Shown piece by piece: positions 1 through 10,512 of a DNA stretch of 64,000 nucleotides; position 1 is the stretch's first letter, and every line of letters begins with the position of its first letter. The notes below the pieces were generated by a model. That model saw only the letters and a list, made by a program, of their open reading frames with translations. It made no database searches and was not told the origin of the DNA. The stretch is from Symbiodinium natans. Its lineage: Eukaryota; Sar; Dinophyceae; Suessiales; Symbiodiniaceae. Location: positions 315,922 through 379,921 of the forward strand of contig CAJNDS010002107.1 of assembly GCA_905221605.1 (NCBI GenBank), given 5' to 3'. Made by a program: the position numbers and the translations under genes.

Positions 1-1340
1 TCCCCAAACTCACACTTGCTTCCCCAAAAAACAAGAGAGCTCCTGGAGTTGGGTGAGCACGCGTTCACCCTGCTCTAGTAGCGAGGAGGCTCCCTGCGCA
101 TGGCTTTCGGGGGGCTTTCAGGGTTTTATGGCTTTCGGGGATATCAGTTCAGATGACTGGCCGGAGCTGTCCCGATTCAAGGTTTGGGGTTTAGGGATTG
201 GAGTTCAGGCTTTAGGGTTCTGTGCAGATCTGTTTGCAAGAAGTCTTGTTTTGCAGCTTTGCCGAAAACCCATCGATTGCAGCGCTAGCACACGCAGAAG
301 GGCTGGGGCCGTATACTTGCCAAGAGAACCCGACACTCCAAAAACAAACCCAGGCTGCATGGACCTGGACCACGACATCGTCGTCGAGACCTCGGCGCAC
401 GGCACGGGGCAATCTTGCTGGAGGTACAACCCCTAAACCCTAAACCCTAAACCCTGAAACAAGCAAGTATCATGTCTCAAGTTCCGAGAAGACTTCTCCA
501 AAACACGGGTTGCCGTGCTGAAAAGCTTAATATAGGGGTCGGAATAATTGCTAATAGTATTCCCTTAGGGTCCGTTTATGAATATACTATGATGACCCTC
601 AAAAACCCTTTTCTACTTATTCAGGCCCTTATTAGTCGACTCGCTGCGCTAGGTGAACAGAGCCTATATCCCTGCGGGGCAGATGCAGTTCTGAACAAGT
701 GACATCACACGTGCTTACCGCACACTAGCTGCCTGCGGAAAGTCGGTTCTGACAGGTTTAGCAGCCAGCTTAGGGCTTGGATTGTCCTTCTACGGATTCG
801 AGCTTGCGAGGACTGTGATGTGGGTTTTGGGCTTCCACTTCACGGAAACAGGTGGAACAATCGCGGTATTCTCACGTAAGCATGCTTCGGCCACAGCGCA
901 TGGCTAGGCCCGGCACAGGCGGGCGGGGGGTCGAGGGGGCAATAACTTGGAGAAACATCGGGGCGTTTGCAGAAGGCACGTCCTCAAGCCTGCTTGTCAT
1001 GGGTTGAAGTCAGCGTCTCAGCTGCTCAGGGTGCAGGGTTGGTTCGTCAAGTCCTTTCCCCTCAGCCGTGGAGCCTTAAGAGCTCAGTGCTTCGGGGTTG
1101 CTTAAGAAGCTCATCAACATCCCATTGGTTAAGGAGTTTACAAAGAGGATCACCTAAACCTTAAGCCCTGTAGGGTACATTCCCAACCCCTAAACCCTAA
1201 ACCAAAAACACCCTTGAGTGTCGATGCCCGAGTGCAATCTTGGGGCTTGAATAATTAGAATAGGGTTTGGGGGTTGTTCTAGCATAATTGTGAAAGGACC
1301 CTGATGGAATAATATTCGTAATTGTTCCGACCCCTATAGT
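1..1340. other. No supported gene; inverted pair of a small element
   Basis: Mostly unique sequence with short TTTAGGG-type (180-225) and CCCTAAA-type (430-456) stretches. It holds two inverted copies of a ~110-bp element (528-640 and 1238-1348). Small open frames here have no coding character. Confidence 0.6.
528..640 (+). mobile_element. Small dispersed element, copy 1
   Basis: Begins near ATAGGGGTCGGAATAATTGC and continues through AGGGTCCGTTTATGA to ACCCTTTTCTACTTATTCAG. The reverse complement of 1238-1348 matches along its whole length with scattered substitutions. No coding capacity. Confidence 0.6.
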
Positions 1341-1348
1341 AGGGAATT
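1238..1348 (-). mobile_element. Small dispersed element, copy 2 (inverted)
   Basis: The minus strand reads ATAGGGGTCGGAACAATTAC to CCCTATTCTAATTATTCAAG, the counterpart of 528-640. The two copies either are independent insertions or mark the ends of an ~820-bp unit. Confidence 0.6.
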
Positions 1349-1450
1349 GGGCCCCTAAAACCTAAACCCTAAACCCTAAACCCTAACCCTAAACCCTAAA
1401 CCCTAAACCCTGAACCCTGAACCCTGAACCCTGAACCCTGAACCCTAAAC
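1341..1450. repeat. CCCTAAA telomere-like array
   Basis: About 15 units, with an ACCCTG sub-run at the 3' end, ending exactly at a candidate donor (minus strand). Confidence 0.9.
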
Positions 1451-1502
1451 CAAGAGTAGGCGAGCGGCTGCTCACCAAAGCCGCCTTCCAGCTGGCCACA
1501 TC
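1451..1502 (-). CDS. Exon: DVASWKAALVSSRSPTL
   Basis: Acceptor CTTGGCAG|GAT, peptide DVASWKAALVSSRSPTL, donor CTTG|GTTTAGGG. Arrays of CCCTAAA (1341-1450) and TTTAGGG (1528-1650) flank it. Confidence 0.5.
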
Positions 1503-1527
1503 CTGCCAAGGCATCGGATCTTTGGGC

Positions 1528-1650
1528 TTGGGGTTTAGGGTTTAGGGTTTAGGGTTTAGGGTTTAGGGTTTAGGGTTTAGGGTTTAGGGTTTAGGGTTTA
1601 GGGTTTAGGGTTTAGGGTTTGGGGCTTAGGGTTTAGGGGTCAAAAATGAA
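1528..1650. repeat. TTTAGGG telomere-like array
   Basis: About 15 nearly perfect units on the other side of the exon-like island, in the opposite orientation. Confidence 0.9.
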
Positions 1651-1982
1651 GAGTTAGGGTTTGGGGCTTGGGGCTTCGGGTATGAGGTTATCTTGGTTTT
1701 CGTCTGGTTGACGCTCCTTGGTCAGAAGAAACTTTCAGCCACACAGTTGCTAAGCGCCAACACATTGGCCAGGGGTATGAACCACGCGAATATGCAGAGA
1801 ACCTTGACTTGAACCTCTCGCATGCTGCACGCCCGGTTCTGAGTGGAGAAGTACACGGTGCTCCAAGCATTTTGAGAATTTCTAAAGGCCTGGCAACATG
1901 CGATTGTCCGAGTTTCAGTACAGTTTGCAACCGATCAAAGAGGCTGCATCCCTAAACCATAAACCCTAAGCCCTAATGGGGC

Positions 1983-2017
1983 TTCTGGCAGTCCTGCGCC
2001 CGTCCAGCTGCTTGGGC
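1983..2017 (-). CDS. Candidate exon AQAAGRAQDCQK
   Basis: Long pyrimidine tract and CGCGAAAG|GCC, peptide AQAAGRAQDCQ, GC donor AA|GCCCCA. The plus strand is open across 1985-2120 (RVKMIYQMWDL to G|GTTTAGGG), so strand is uncertain. Confidence 0.3.
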
Positions 2018-2931
2018 CTTTCGCGGAAAACAATTTGCAAAAACAGGGCACAGGCCGTTGAAAGACGGAGACATATACCATCCCCGAGTGAAGATGATCT
2101 ACCAAATGTGGGATCTGGGGTTTAGGGTCTTGCCATTTGGTGGCTGCGAAATACGGGGATGAGAATAAAGGTTCTCCCCCGTTATCTTGAAGTACCTAAG
2201 AGGCCACCATCAATGCTGTTGGGCATTGAGCATAAGTAGGATGGCCTAGGTCTGAGTGAAGGAGTCTTCAGTGGCAACCCCCTGTGACATTCACCTCCCT
2301 ACGTCCTAAACTCTGAAGCCCTAAACCCCTGAAACCCTAAACTCTAAAACCCTAAGACCATACGCCCCAAACTGTCAAACCCCAAAACCCTTAGACCCTA
2401 CACTCCAAACCATAAAACCCTAAACCGCAATGGGCCCAAGCCGGGCGCCGACTCCCGAAGTCTGCCATCGATGGTTATGTAATTTCTCAATGCTGACATC
2501 TATGGAGGAGTGGGGGTTTCCCAACAATGGGGTTTGGGCTTTGGGGTTTAGGGTTTTCCCAAGGAACCCTAAACCCTAACGTCCTCATATACACCCTAAC
2601 CCCTCAACCCCTCATAGACACACCCTCCCCCAAAGGTCAGCTTTCAAGTGGATGCCTCGAGTAGCTGCCGAACTGCTGCGGGGACCTGCCCCACATGCAG
2701 GAGGGAATGAAGCCTAAACCCTAAGGCATTAGAGGGGGGGGGGGAGTTTTGGGGGGGAGGGGGGGGTCAAGCTTTGGGGCTTTGGACCTTGGAGCTGTTC
2801 TCAGCTTGGATCACTGTTCAGTTTATGCCCCAAGGGGGGTGGATAAGGCTCAACACCTCCTCACCCGACCGCGAAAAAAACCTTTCAAAACTCCAACCAG
2901 CAAAAATGACCCTAAACCCTAAACCCTAAAC

Positions 2932-3001
2932 CCCTTTCCACAGCCTCTAAGTGCAGGTCTTCGAGCAGCGAGAGCAAGCTGCCGGAGCTTTGCCGGAGCA
3001 C
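2932..3001 (-). CDS. Exon: VLRQSSGSLLSLLEDL
   Basis: Acceptor GCCAGCCAG|GTG, peptide VLRQSSGSLLSLLEDLHLEA then VER, donor GG|GTTTAGGG. Confidence 0.5.
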
Positions 3002-3549
3002 CTGGCTGGCGTTGCCGGGAAGTTTCCCTAAACCCTAAGCCCTAAGCCCTAAGCCCTAAGCCCTGAACCCTAAACCCTAAACCCTAAACCCTAAACCCTA
3101 AACCCTAAACCCTAAACCTAGACTGTAAGGGGAGAGGAGACTAGGGCTTGTAGCTGAGGGCGTTGCAGAACCTCTGGTCCACGCACGGGGGTCTTGAGCC
3201 TTGTTTCATCCGATGCGCTGCCTCACGAAACCGGGCAGTCCGGCGTGCTTACTGTGCCATCATCTGGCTGGCTGCCATCAAGGCTTTCAACTTCACATCC
3301 AAATCATAAGTCCAAGTCATCGACAGGCAAGTCGCGCTGTGATCCAACGGATTGTGGATCTGCACGGATGCCAAGCCAACCTGCACCTTCCCTGCAATCT
3401 TGCTGGAAAAGAAGTACTGCGTCCATTTCTTGTGCAACCCCATCGCTAGATAGTACCCCGTGATGTTCATGGGTGTGTCCTGAAGTGGGAGCAACAGAAG
3501 CTTCATGAAGCTTCCCAGCAGGAGCCATCTGCGCTGTAATTTCGCACAT

Positions 3550-4302
3550 CTAGTGCGACCCCTCGATGATGGCAGAGATTGCCTCGGAATGCCCATCGAA
3601 ATCCATGATACAAGAGCCGTAAACCTCCGTGGGCCAGTTCATTGAGTAGCCATAGTGGATCGCGTCACCGTTCAGCGAGCACTTCCTTGCAAGATGGTGG
3701 CTGCGCAGGTCGAAGGCTTTTCTCTGAGGGGTCATCCACACGAATCCCCAAAGAGCCATCCTGGCGAACCTTGTAGCAGGGCTCTTGGATGGCCAGCGTC
3801 CTTCCCTTGTAAAACAAGCGCTCAGTCACTTCCCATCCCGCGCCCGGAATGTTGTACACGGCCACTTCCACCAGATTCCCTTCACCGTCCTCCAACAGAA
3901 ACGCAGAGGATGCAATGAAGAGCGGATCTTCGCAGATAGTGCCTGCCAGGATCCTGCCACGATGCGTGGTTCCCACGGCCAGCTCCTTCACAAAGATGGG
4001 CAAAAGCTGCCCTTTTGCTTTCGATCACCTTGAGGCTTGGTATCAAAGCTGGCGGTTGTCGAGAATGAGTGCATCCCTGTCTTGCTGATGGCATGGTTGA
4101 ACGCCAGGTTCTCCTCCCGCCTCTTTCGGAACTGCTTTCTCCACTCAGCTGGAGATGAGTTGGCAGCCTGGACCTTACTCATCTGCTCCTCCACCGTTTT
4201 CATCGCCGCCTGAGCTTGCGGATCCAGGCCTGCGAGGACCTCCATCACCTTCGCCGGGTCCGGCGGGGTGGTGAATGCCAACCGCGCGGCGCGCGGATCC
4301 AT
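3550..4302 (-). pseudogene. Frameshifted coding relic
   Basis: Starts at a good ATG context (4302) with MDPRAARLAFTTPPDPAKVM, then Gln/Lys-rich helix. The frame shifts by one base in an A-run near 4010, continues as KELAVGTTHRGRILAGTICE and VAVYNIPGAGWEVTERLFYK to GIRVDDPSEK, shifts again in an A-run near 3727, and ends with SMNWPTEVYGSCIMDFDGHS and a stop at 3550. Both shifts sit in homopolymers, so they may be real decay or assembly errors. The open frame at 3249-3596 could be a further piece. I do not recognise the family with confidence. Confidence 0.55.
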
Positions 4303-4641
4303 GGCTGGCGAAGTGCTGATCTAGCTTGGGGTAGCGATTTGGGTCTAGATTGATTGGATTTCTAGCGTGTTCTGATTCGCCCTTGGGACGGGCTCTCTTG
4401 CATTCAGCACATTACATGGTGAAAAAGCCTTGTCAAGCGTGAACGCTCAGATTGCCCACCACGGCAACATGGAGACGAAGGCACGCGTGTAGACAGCCAG
4501 AGCTCCCAGCAAGGCTCGCAGAAGTCGCGGCTGAATGATCTACCCATGTTTGACGCACCACCCTGACACCCTGACACCATGACACCCTAAACCCCCAAAA
4601 CTCCAAAACCCCCAAAACCCCCAACACCCCCAAAAACTCAC

Positions 4642-4705
4642 CAAACTTCCCCGGAGCGCCGGGAGGTCGGCGAAGGAGGAGGAATTCTCGAAGCGATCCA
4701 GCAGC
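4642..4705 (-). CDS. Exon: LLDRFENSSSFADLPA
   Basis: Acceptor GTTTGCAG|G, peptide LLDRFENSSSFADLPALRGS then L, near-perfect donor TTG|GTGAGT. Another phase gives AAGSLREFLLLRRPPGAPGK. Confidence 0.5.
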
Positions 4706-5025
4706 CTGCAAACCCGGGGGGTGAAATTCTCGAGCTTTGGGGTTTAGGGTTTAGGGTTTAGGGTTTCGGGCTTAGGGCTTGGAAGCTTCACAGTTTTCGG
4801 GATTGTGGGGTTTAGGATTCAGGGTAAAGGGTTTGCTTACCGCCAGGCGCCTGTGGGCGTTGCGAATCTCTACGAGGCCAGTTCTGAGAAATCTTGGTCC
4901 TTTTGGGGGGGTACCTGTGATACTCTGGAGTGGGCGCCAAAAGAAGACGATGACTTAGCATGAGCTTGTCTGCCTATTGCAAACTGGCCGAAGCCCCTTT
5001 AAACCCTAAACCCTACACCCTAAAC

Positions 5026-5112
5026 CCACTCTCGGCGTTGTGCCATGTGGCTCTGTTCCAGTGCAGTCCACGCCCGAGACAGAGATGGCTTGCCTTTGCT
5101 GAAGACGCGGCT
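5026..5112 (-). CDS. Exon: SRVFSKGKPSLSRAWT
   Basis: Acceptor TGGTGCAG|AGC, peptide SRVFSKGKPSLSRAWTALEQ then SHMAQRREW, donor TGG|GTTTAGGG. A second acceptor at CTTCAG|C (5098) would fit the phase of the preceding exon better. Confidence 0.45.
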
Positions 5113-5314
5113 CTGCACCACACGGTTTCAGGGTTTAGGGTGTGAGTTTTTTCGAGGGTTCTTATGAGTGATAGTATTCGTGTGCGTGTTAGGGCTATAC
5201 ACGACCTGGACTCAAAGCCACAATCCTCGTCCCTTCTTTGACTCGGCAAGGAATGTTCGAAAGGTATACCGAAACCCTCCGACAAGATCCGAAGAATAGC
5301 CGCTAAAACCAAAC

Positions 5315-6145
5315 CCTAAACCCTCAACCCTAAATACCCTAAATACCCTAAAGACCCTAAAGACCCTAAAGACCCTAAAGACCCTAAAGACCCTAAAGAC
5401 CCTAAATGCCCTAAAGACCCTAAATACCCTAAAGACCCTAAAGACCCTAAATACCCTAAATACCCCAAATTTACCCTAAAGACCCTAAATACCCTAAATA
5501 CCCTCAATACCCTAAATACCCTAAACACCCTAAATACCCCAAATTTACCCTAAATACCCTAAATACCCTAAAGACCCTAAAGACCCTAAAGACCCTAAAT
5601 GCCCTAAAGACCCTAAATACCCTAAATACCCCAAATTTACCCTAAAGACCCTAAATACCCTACATACCCTCAATACCCTAAATACCCTAAACACCCTAAA
5701 TACCCCAAATTTACCCTAAATACCCTGAATACCCTAAAGACCCTAAAGACCCTAAAGACCCTAAAGACCCTAAAGACCCTAAAGACCCTAAAGACCCTAA
5801 AGACCCTAAAGACCCTAAAGACCCTAAATGCCCTAAAGACCCTAAATACCCTAAATACCCCAAATTTACCCTAAAGACCCTAAATACCCTAAATACCCTC
5901 AATACCCTAAATACCCTAAACACCCTAAATACCCCAAATTTACCCTAAATACCCTAAATACCCTAAAGACCCTAAAGACCCTAAAGACCCTAAATGCCCT
6001 AAAGACCCTAAATACCCTAAATACCCCAAATTTACCCTAAAGACCCTAAATACCCTCAATACCCTCAATACCCTCAATACCCTAAATACCCTAAACACCC
6101 TAAATACCCCAAATTTACCCTAAATACCCTAAACACCCTAAACGT
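5315..6145. repeat. Higher-order repeat of CCCTAAAGA/CCCTAAATA nonamers
   Basis: A derivative of CCCTAAA with two extra bases. Blocks of CCCTAAAGA alternate with CCCTAAATA and a marker ACCCCAAATTTACCC that recurs at roughly 5463, 5537, 5629, 5703, 5859, 5933, 6026 and 6107, giving a composite period of about 166 bp. Confidence 0.9.
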
Positions 6146-6155
6146 TCATCGGCGC

Positions 6156-6199
6156 CGCAGCAGCGTGCGCTCCAAGATCTGAAGACCGGCGGCGCTTTC
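6156..6199 (-). CDS. Exon: ESAAGLQILERTLL
   Basis: Acceptor GCTTCGCAG|GAA, peptide ESAAGLQILERTLL, GC donor CG|GCGCCG. A TGA follows in frame, so a donor must be used before it. Confidence 0.45.
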
Positions 6200-6231
6200 C
6201 TGCGAAGCCGGGGGATAAGGTTCGGGGGGGT

Positions 6232-6384
6232 CTCTTGGGGGTTTAGGGCTGAGGGCTTAGGGCTGAGGGTTTAGGGTTTAGGGTTTAGGGTTTTAGGGTT
6301 TAGGGTTTAGGGTTTAGGGTTTAGGGTTTAGGATTTGGGGTTTGGGGTTTGGGGTTTGGGGTTTGGGGTTTGGGGTTTAGGGTC
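6232..6384. repeat. TTTAGGG array grading into TTTGGGG
   Basis: Starts as TTTAGGG and ends as seven units of TTTGGGG before unique sequence. Confidence 0.85.
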
Positions 6385-6712
6385 CAAAGTGTTTACGGCC
6401 AACGGAACCCTAATTTAAGCCGTGAAAAACAAGCCCTCAAAAAAGCGATGACCAATGCCCAGCGTCCCACGCTGCTCCGGACACGAGCTCCCGAAGGTCC
6501 GCCTTCGGAAAGCCGAGCTTTGACTTCTAGGGATTGGGGGTTTAGGGTTTAGGGCTTAGGGTTTAGCCCCTCCAAACTCGCAACCCCAGACCCCCGAATC
6601 CTGGACCTCAAGTCCTTTGAAGCCTGGAGCTCCGAATCCTAGACCCTCCGCTGAAGGCCCTGGAGTAAACCCCCAATCCTAGACCCTATAAACCTTACAG
6701 CCCTAACTCTAA

Positions 6713-6836
6713 ACCCTTCAACCCTTCAACCCTTCAACCCTTCAACCCTTCAACCCTTCAACCCTTCAACCCTTCAACCCTTCAACCCTTCAACCCTTCA
6801 ACCCTTCAACCCTTCAACCCTTCAACCCTTCAACCC
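6713..6836. repeat. CCCTTCAA octamer array
   Basis: About 15 perfect copies of ACCCTTCA, a variant of the telomere-like unit, followed by ordinary CCCTAAA. Confidence 0.9.
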
Positions 6837-6879
6837 CTAAACCCTAAACCCTAAAGGCTAAAGGCCCTAAACCCTAAAC

Positions 6880-6960
6880 CCCGTCCTGCTGCAGCTGCAG
6901 CGAGAGCCCGGACAGGCTCTCCACCAGCAGGGCGCGGTTGGCCCCAAGCTGGGCCAGCAC
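6880..6960 (-). CDS. Exon: VLAQLGANRALLVESL
   Basis: Acceptor TCTGAGAG|GTG, peptide VLAQLGANRALLVESLSGLS then LQLQQDG, donor GGG|GTTTAGGG. Phase 0 at both ends. Confidence 0.55.
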
Positions 6961-6989
6961 CTCTCAGACTCGAAGGCCCCGGGGGGGGG

Positions 6990-7322
6990 GGGGTTTAGGG
7001 TTTAGGGTTTAGGGTTTGGGGTTTGGGGTTTGGAGTTTTGGGTTTGGGGTTTGGGTTTTGGGGTTTGGGGTTGGGTTTGGGTTTCGGGTTTCGGTTTCGG
7101 GTTCGGTTCGGGTTTGGGTTTGGGGTTTGGGGTTGGGTTTAGGGTTTGGGTTTTAGGGTTTGGGGTTTCGGGGTTTAGGGTCTAGGGTTTAGGGTTTAGG
7201 GTTCGGGGTTTAGGGTTTAGGTTTTAGGGTTTAGGGTTTAGGCTTTAGGGTTTAGGGTTGAGGGTTTAGGGTTTAGGGTTTAGGGTTTAGGGTTTAGGGT
7301 TTAGGGTTTAGGGTTTAGGGTG
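6990..7322. repeat. Mixed TTTAGGG/TTTGGGG/TTCGGG array
   Basis: A degenerate array that becomes homogeneous towards 7322. Confidence 0.85.
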
Positions 7323-7518
7323 GGGTCCGCTGAAGGAGGGGTAGCTCTTGCATTCCTAGTCCAGGCATGTGCAGTCGTTGGGCAGCCTGCGAAGCCTTCG
7401 ACGAGTCTGCCCTCAACACATCGAAGCTTTCTCGGATCCCCTAAACCCAAAACCCTAAACCCTAAACCCTAAACCCCAAACCCTAAACTAAACTCTAAAC
7501 CCGAAAGCTACAAGCATC

Positions 7519-7552
7519 CCTGCACCTGCTCCTTGACGGTGGCCACCCAGTC
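7519..7552 (-). CDS. Exon: DWVATVKEQVQ
   Basis: Pyrimidine-rich CTCTTGAAAG|GAC, peptide DWVATVKEQVQ, GA donor CAGG|GATGCT. Confidence 0.4.
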
Positions 7553-8100
7553 CTTTCAAGAGTTAAAAGGCGGACCCGTCCTTACCAAAAGCATTCCCTG
7601 GCTTGACATAATGCTGAAGCATATCTCATCGGGAAATTTCCCTCGGATGTTCTACTAGCACAATGAGAAATTATCCGCGTTTCGCAACCGGGTGCGATGC
7701 TGGTGCTGAGACAATCGAAGACACAATGTCGGAAGCGCATGGAAGCCAGCAACGGGGAATTTCAAGAAGGCCATTGCTTAGGAAATTTTTTCAAAGCAAA
7801 AACACATACATGCTCAAACCAGAAGGAATAGACTCAGGAAGAAAGACAATCTAGGAGCCAACTTAAGCTTGGGCAAGAAAAAGGAGAGGCTTAGGGGGCT
7901 CGGGGGAGGATCTTGAGCAAACCAACCAACCGGAAAATGTTGATGAGCTTTTGACATTGAGTGGACGAGCTTTAGGGTTTAGCTCTGGCCCTGTCTACTC
8001 AGTCACCATCACAGGCACGGGACATCCAAACTGCTAAGTTCCCTCGTCATGGTACGCCGTGAGCCCTAAACCCTAAACCCCCGAACCCCACACGTCCAAC

Positions 8101-8198
8101 CGCCTTCAGCAGATTCCCCCAGCAAAACGCCCTAGCCCGCATCGCCTCCAGGCGATCAGAAGCGCCGGCGATCTTCCTGGGGCCGTTAAGCCGTTGGG
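8101..8198 (-). CDS. Exon: QRLNGPRKIAGASDRL
   Basis: Acceptor AAGTCTCAG|CC, peptide QRLNGPRKIAGASDRLEAMR then ARAFCWGNLLKA, donor GCG|GTTGGA. At 98 nt, one of the longer islands. Confidence 0.5.
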
Positions 8199-8372
8199 CT
8201 GAGACTTGTAAAGAGGTGAGGGGAAGCTCCAAGGGCTTGGAATCCAGGTTGAATCCTTGTAAACTGAGGGCCCTTGCAGGCGAACCCTCTGCGCACGAAA
8301 GCTCCGCCCAGGCCTGACAGTTGGTTGCTGCAAGGTTTCACAGGCTTTGCCCGGTCTTCAGTCTTCATCATG

Positions 8373-8490
8373 GCTAGGATGGCCCTTAAAACCCTCTGAA
8401 GAGTATTCCTGAATATAATATGATCCTCTTAAACCCAATAAAGGAAAATATGAAATGTCCCAAGCGTCCCAAGGTGTCAAGGGTCTACCT
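8373..8490 (+). mobile_element. Dispersed element, family D copy 1
   Basis: CTAGGATGGCCC, AAAACCCTCTGAA, TATTCCTGA and ATGATCCTCTTAAA recur in the same order at 37997-38115. Confidence 0.65.
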
Positions 8491-8814
8491 CATATAGCCA
8501 GATAGGGTGCTAGCATTTGGAGGTCACTTGCTTGGCGACTGGTTGCGAACGACTTGCTGGTGCGTAAGGGGGGAGAGTGGAGTGAATACAGATAGCATTC
8601 CATGGGGCATTTGAACCAAAAACCCTGTATACGGGATATATAGGTATTGCTTTTGGAACCTACTCCTCCATCCCTTTCCCCCTGTAAGCACCAGTAGGAG
8701 ATAGGGTCAGCTTCCTGGTTGCCTACAGGGCCGTGATTATGCTCCAAAGCCTCAAGCCCCAAAGACGAACCCCTAAACCCGAAACCCTAAACCCTAAAAC
8801 CCTAAGCTCTGAAC

Positions 8815-8868
8815 GCGACCGCGCGTCTTCTCCACGGCCCCTATCAGCTCGGAGGCTTTCGTCTTCAC
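8815..8868 (-). CDS. Exon: VKTKASELIGAVEKTRGR
   Basis: Acceptor GTGGTGCAG|GTG, peptide VKTKASELIGAVEKTRGR, donor CGC|GTTCAG. Confidence 0.5.
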
Positions 8869-9209
8869 CTGCACCACGAGCTCCAAGGGGCTTAGGGTTT
8901 AGGGTTTAGGGTTTAGGGTTTAATCCGAGCATCAGTTTAATTTATACCCCCACATTTAAAGAAATTCTTTTTTGCCGGAAGCCCGCCGGAAGACTACTTT
9001 CCATTAGGGTGGATTTCGTATGGGACAAACCCCCCACATTTAAAGGAGTTTTTTTTGGGGGGGTTCAAAAATCTGTCGGCAGGCTTCTTGTTTTGCTTGC
9101 GGAGACGCAAAGCTACAGCACCTCAGGGATCTGCAGCCTATTGTTTTTAATAGAGAATCAATACAGGGCCACGGTCCAACTATTGCGGAACCCTGCATTC
9201 CTTATTGTG

Positions 9210-9365
9210 GGGGGGGGGGGGGGGGGGGGTGGCGGGGGAGGGGGGGGGGGGGAGGGGGGGGGGGAGGGGGGGGGGGAGGGGGGGGGGGGGCGGGGTGAGG
9301 AGGGGGGGGGGGGAGGGGGGGGGGGGAGGGGGGGGGGGGGGGCGGGGGGGGGGGGGGGGGGGGGA
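9210..9365. repeat. Poly-G tract
   Basis: About 155 bases of almost pure G broken by single T, A or C; capable of several G-quadruplexes. Exact length is likely unreliable in the assembly. Confidence 0.9.
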
Positions 9366-9389
9366 GGACCCCACCAATTAAACAGATTG

Positions 9390-9508
9390 CTCGGTTTAGG
9401 GTTTAGGGTTTAGGGTTTAGGGTTTAGGGTTTAGGGTTTAGGGTTTAGGGTTTAGGGTTTAGGGTTTAGGGTTTAGGGTTTAGGGTTTAGGGTTTAGGGT
9501 TTAGGATA
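9390..9508. repeat. TTTAGGG array
   Basis: About 17 perfect units. Confidence 0.9.
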
Positions 9509-9771
9509 GCCGTCCTCCTAACAGCAAAGGTGGGACTTTTTGTAGGAGCGTTTGCCTTTCTCTTCCCAATGCCCGCCTATCCCTACAGGCAGACCCTCTA
9601 GAACTAAAAAATTGCTTGTTTTGTTTATCTATTGAAAAGGGCTGCATTGGCCCTTTGGAGTGTTGAGGTCTAGACTGTATAGCATTGCTATAGAATGCAA
9701 GCACCAGTAAGCTGACTTTTGACTCCCCTGAAGCAAGGACCCCCAAGCCCCAAACCAAACCCTTAAACTAC

Positions 9772-9832
9772 CCTAAACCCTAAACCCTAAACCCTAAACC
9801 CTAAACCCTAAACCCTAAACCCCAAACCCTGA
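9772..9832. repeat. CCCTAAA array
   Basis: About eight units preceding an exon-like island. Confidence 0.9.
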
Positions 9833-9886
9833 ACCCCGAGCTCCCGGGTGACTTCAGAACCGCAACGGAGCAAAATCGGCTCATGC

Positions 9887-9933
9887 CTTCCGGTCGGTGG
9901 CGAGGCGCGTCAGGAAGCCTTCGCACAGGGCGA
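9887..9933 (-). CDS. Exon: ALCEGFLTRLATDRK
   Basis: Acceptor GCCTGCAG|TC, peptide ALCEGFLTRLATDRK, GC donor AAG|GCATGA (otherwise consensus-like). Confidence 0.45.
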
Positions 9934-10134
9934 CTGCAGGCTTGGGGGGGGTCGTTTAGGGTTTAGGGCTTAGGGCTTAGGGTTTAGGGTTTAGGGTGTA
10001 GGGTGTAGGGTTTAGGGTTTAGGGTTTAGGGTTTAGGGTTTAGGGTTTAGGCTTTAGGGTTTAGGGTGGGTCCTCTAGGTTCTGGGTTCATAGGGTTGAG
10101 GGTTGAGGGTTGAGGGTTTAGGGTTTAGGCTTTC

Positions 10135-10512
10135 AGGCAGTTCCTGCAGTAGAATTAATGTGTGAACGACCAATGATCACAATGAACGAGTTTTGGATGT
10201 AATATTCAGTTTATTAATCTCAAGCATTTGGTCACTTGATCACGCATTTAATAAAAGTTCATGCGTAAATTATTGATTTTTCTTTTACGTCATTCAATTG
10301 TAAATGAATTTATTGTTGTCACTTCGTTCGTGAACTTACAGGGGCTTTCTTGGAATTCTTTTCGCCCGCATCATTTGTATTACAATTAGTTTTACCTGTG
10401 AAGATGGGAATACGAATAATGTAGCGAGTGAGCGCATAAAAATCGTACGTTTATCAAGTAGTTTAAACATGAAGAATATGAAGAGAACGTAGTAAATTAC
10501 TGATCAAAATAA
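10135..10512. other. AT-rich unique island inside a putative intron
   Basis: About 380 bp of strikingly AT-rich sequence between TTTAGGG arrays, unlike everything around it. No frame, tRNA or repeat is recognised. The rest of the gap to 11080 also shows no gene. Confidence 0.6.

Noticed and set aside
5316..5923. Open frames reading FRVFRVLGSLG and similar
   Set aside because: Direct translation of telomere-like repeats; no coding selection.
9009..9413. Gly-rich and Pro-rich frames across the poly-G tract
   Set aside because: Homopolymer artefacts on both strands.
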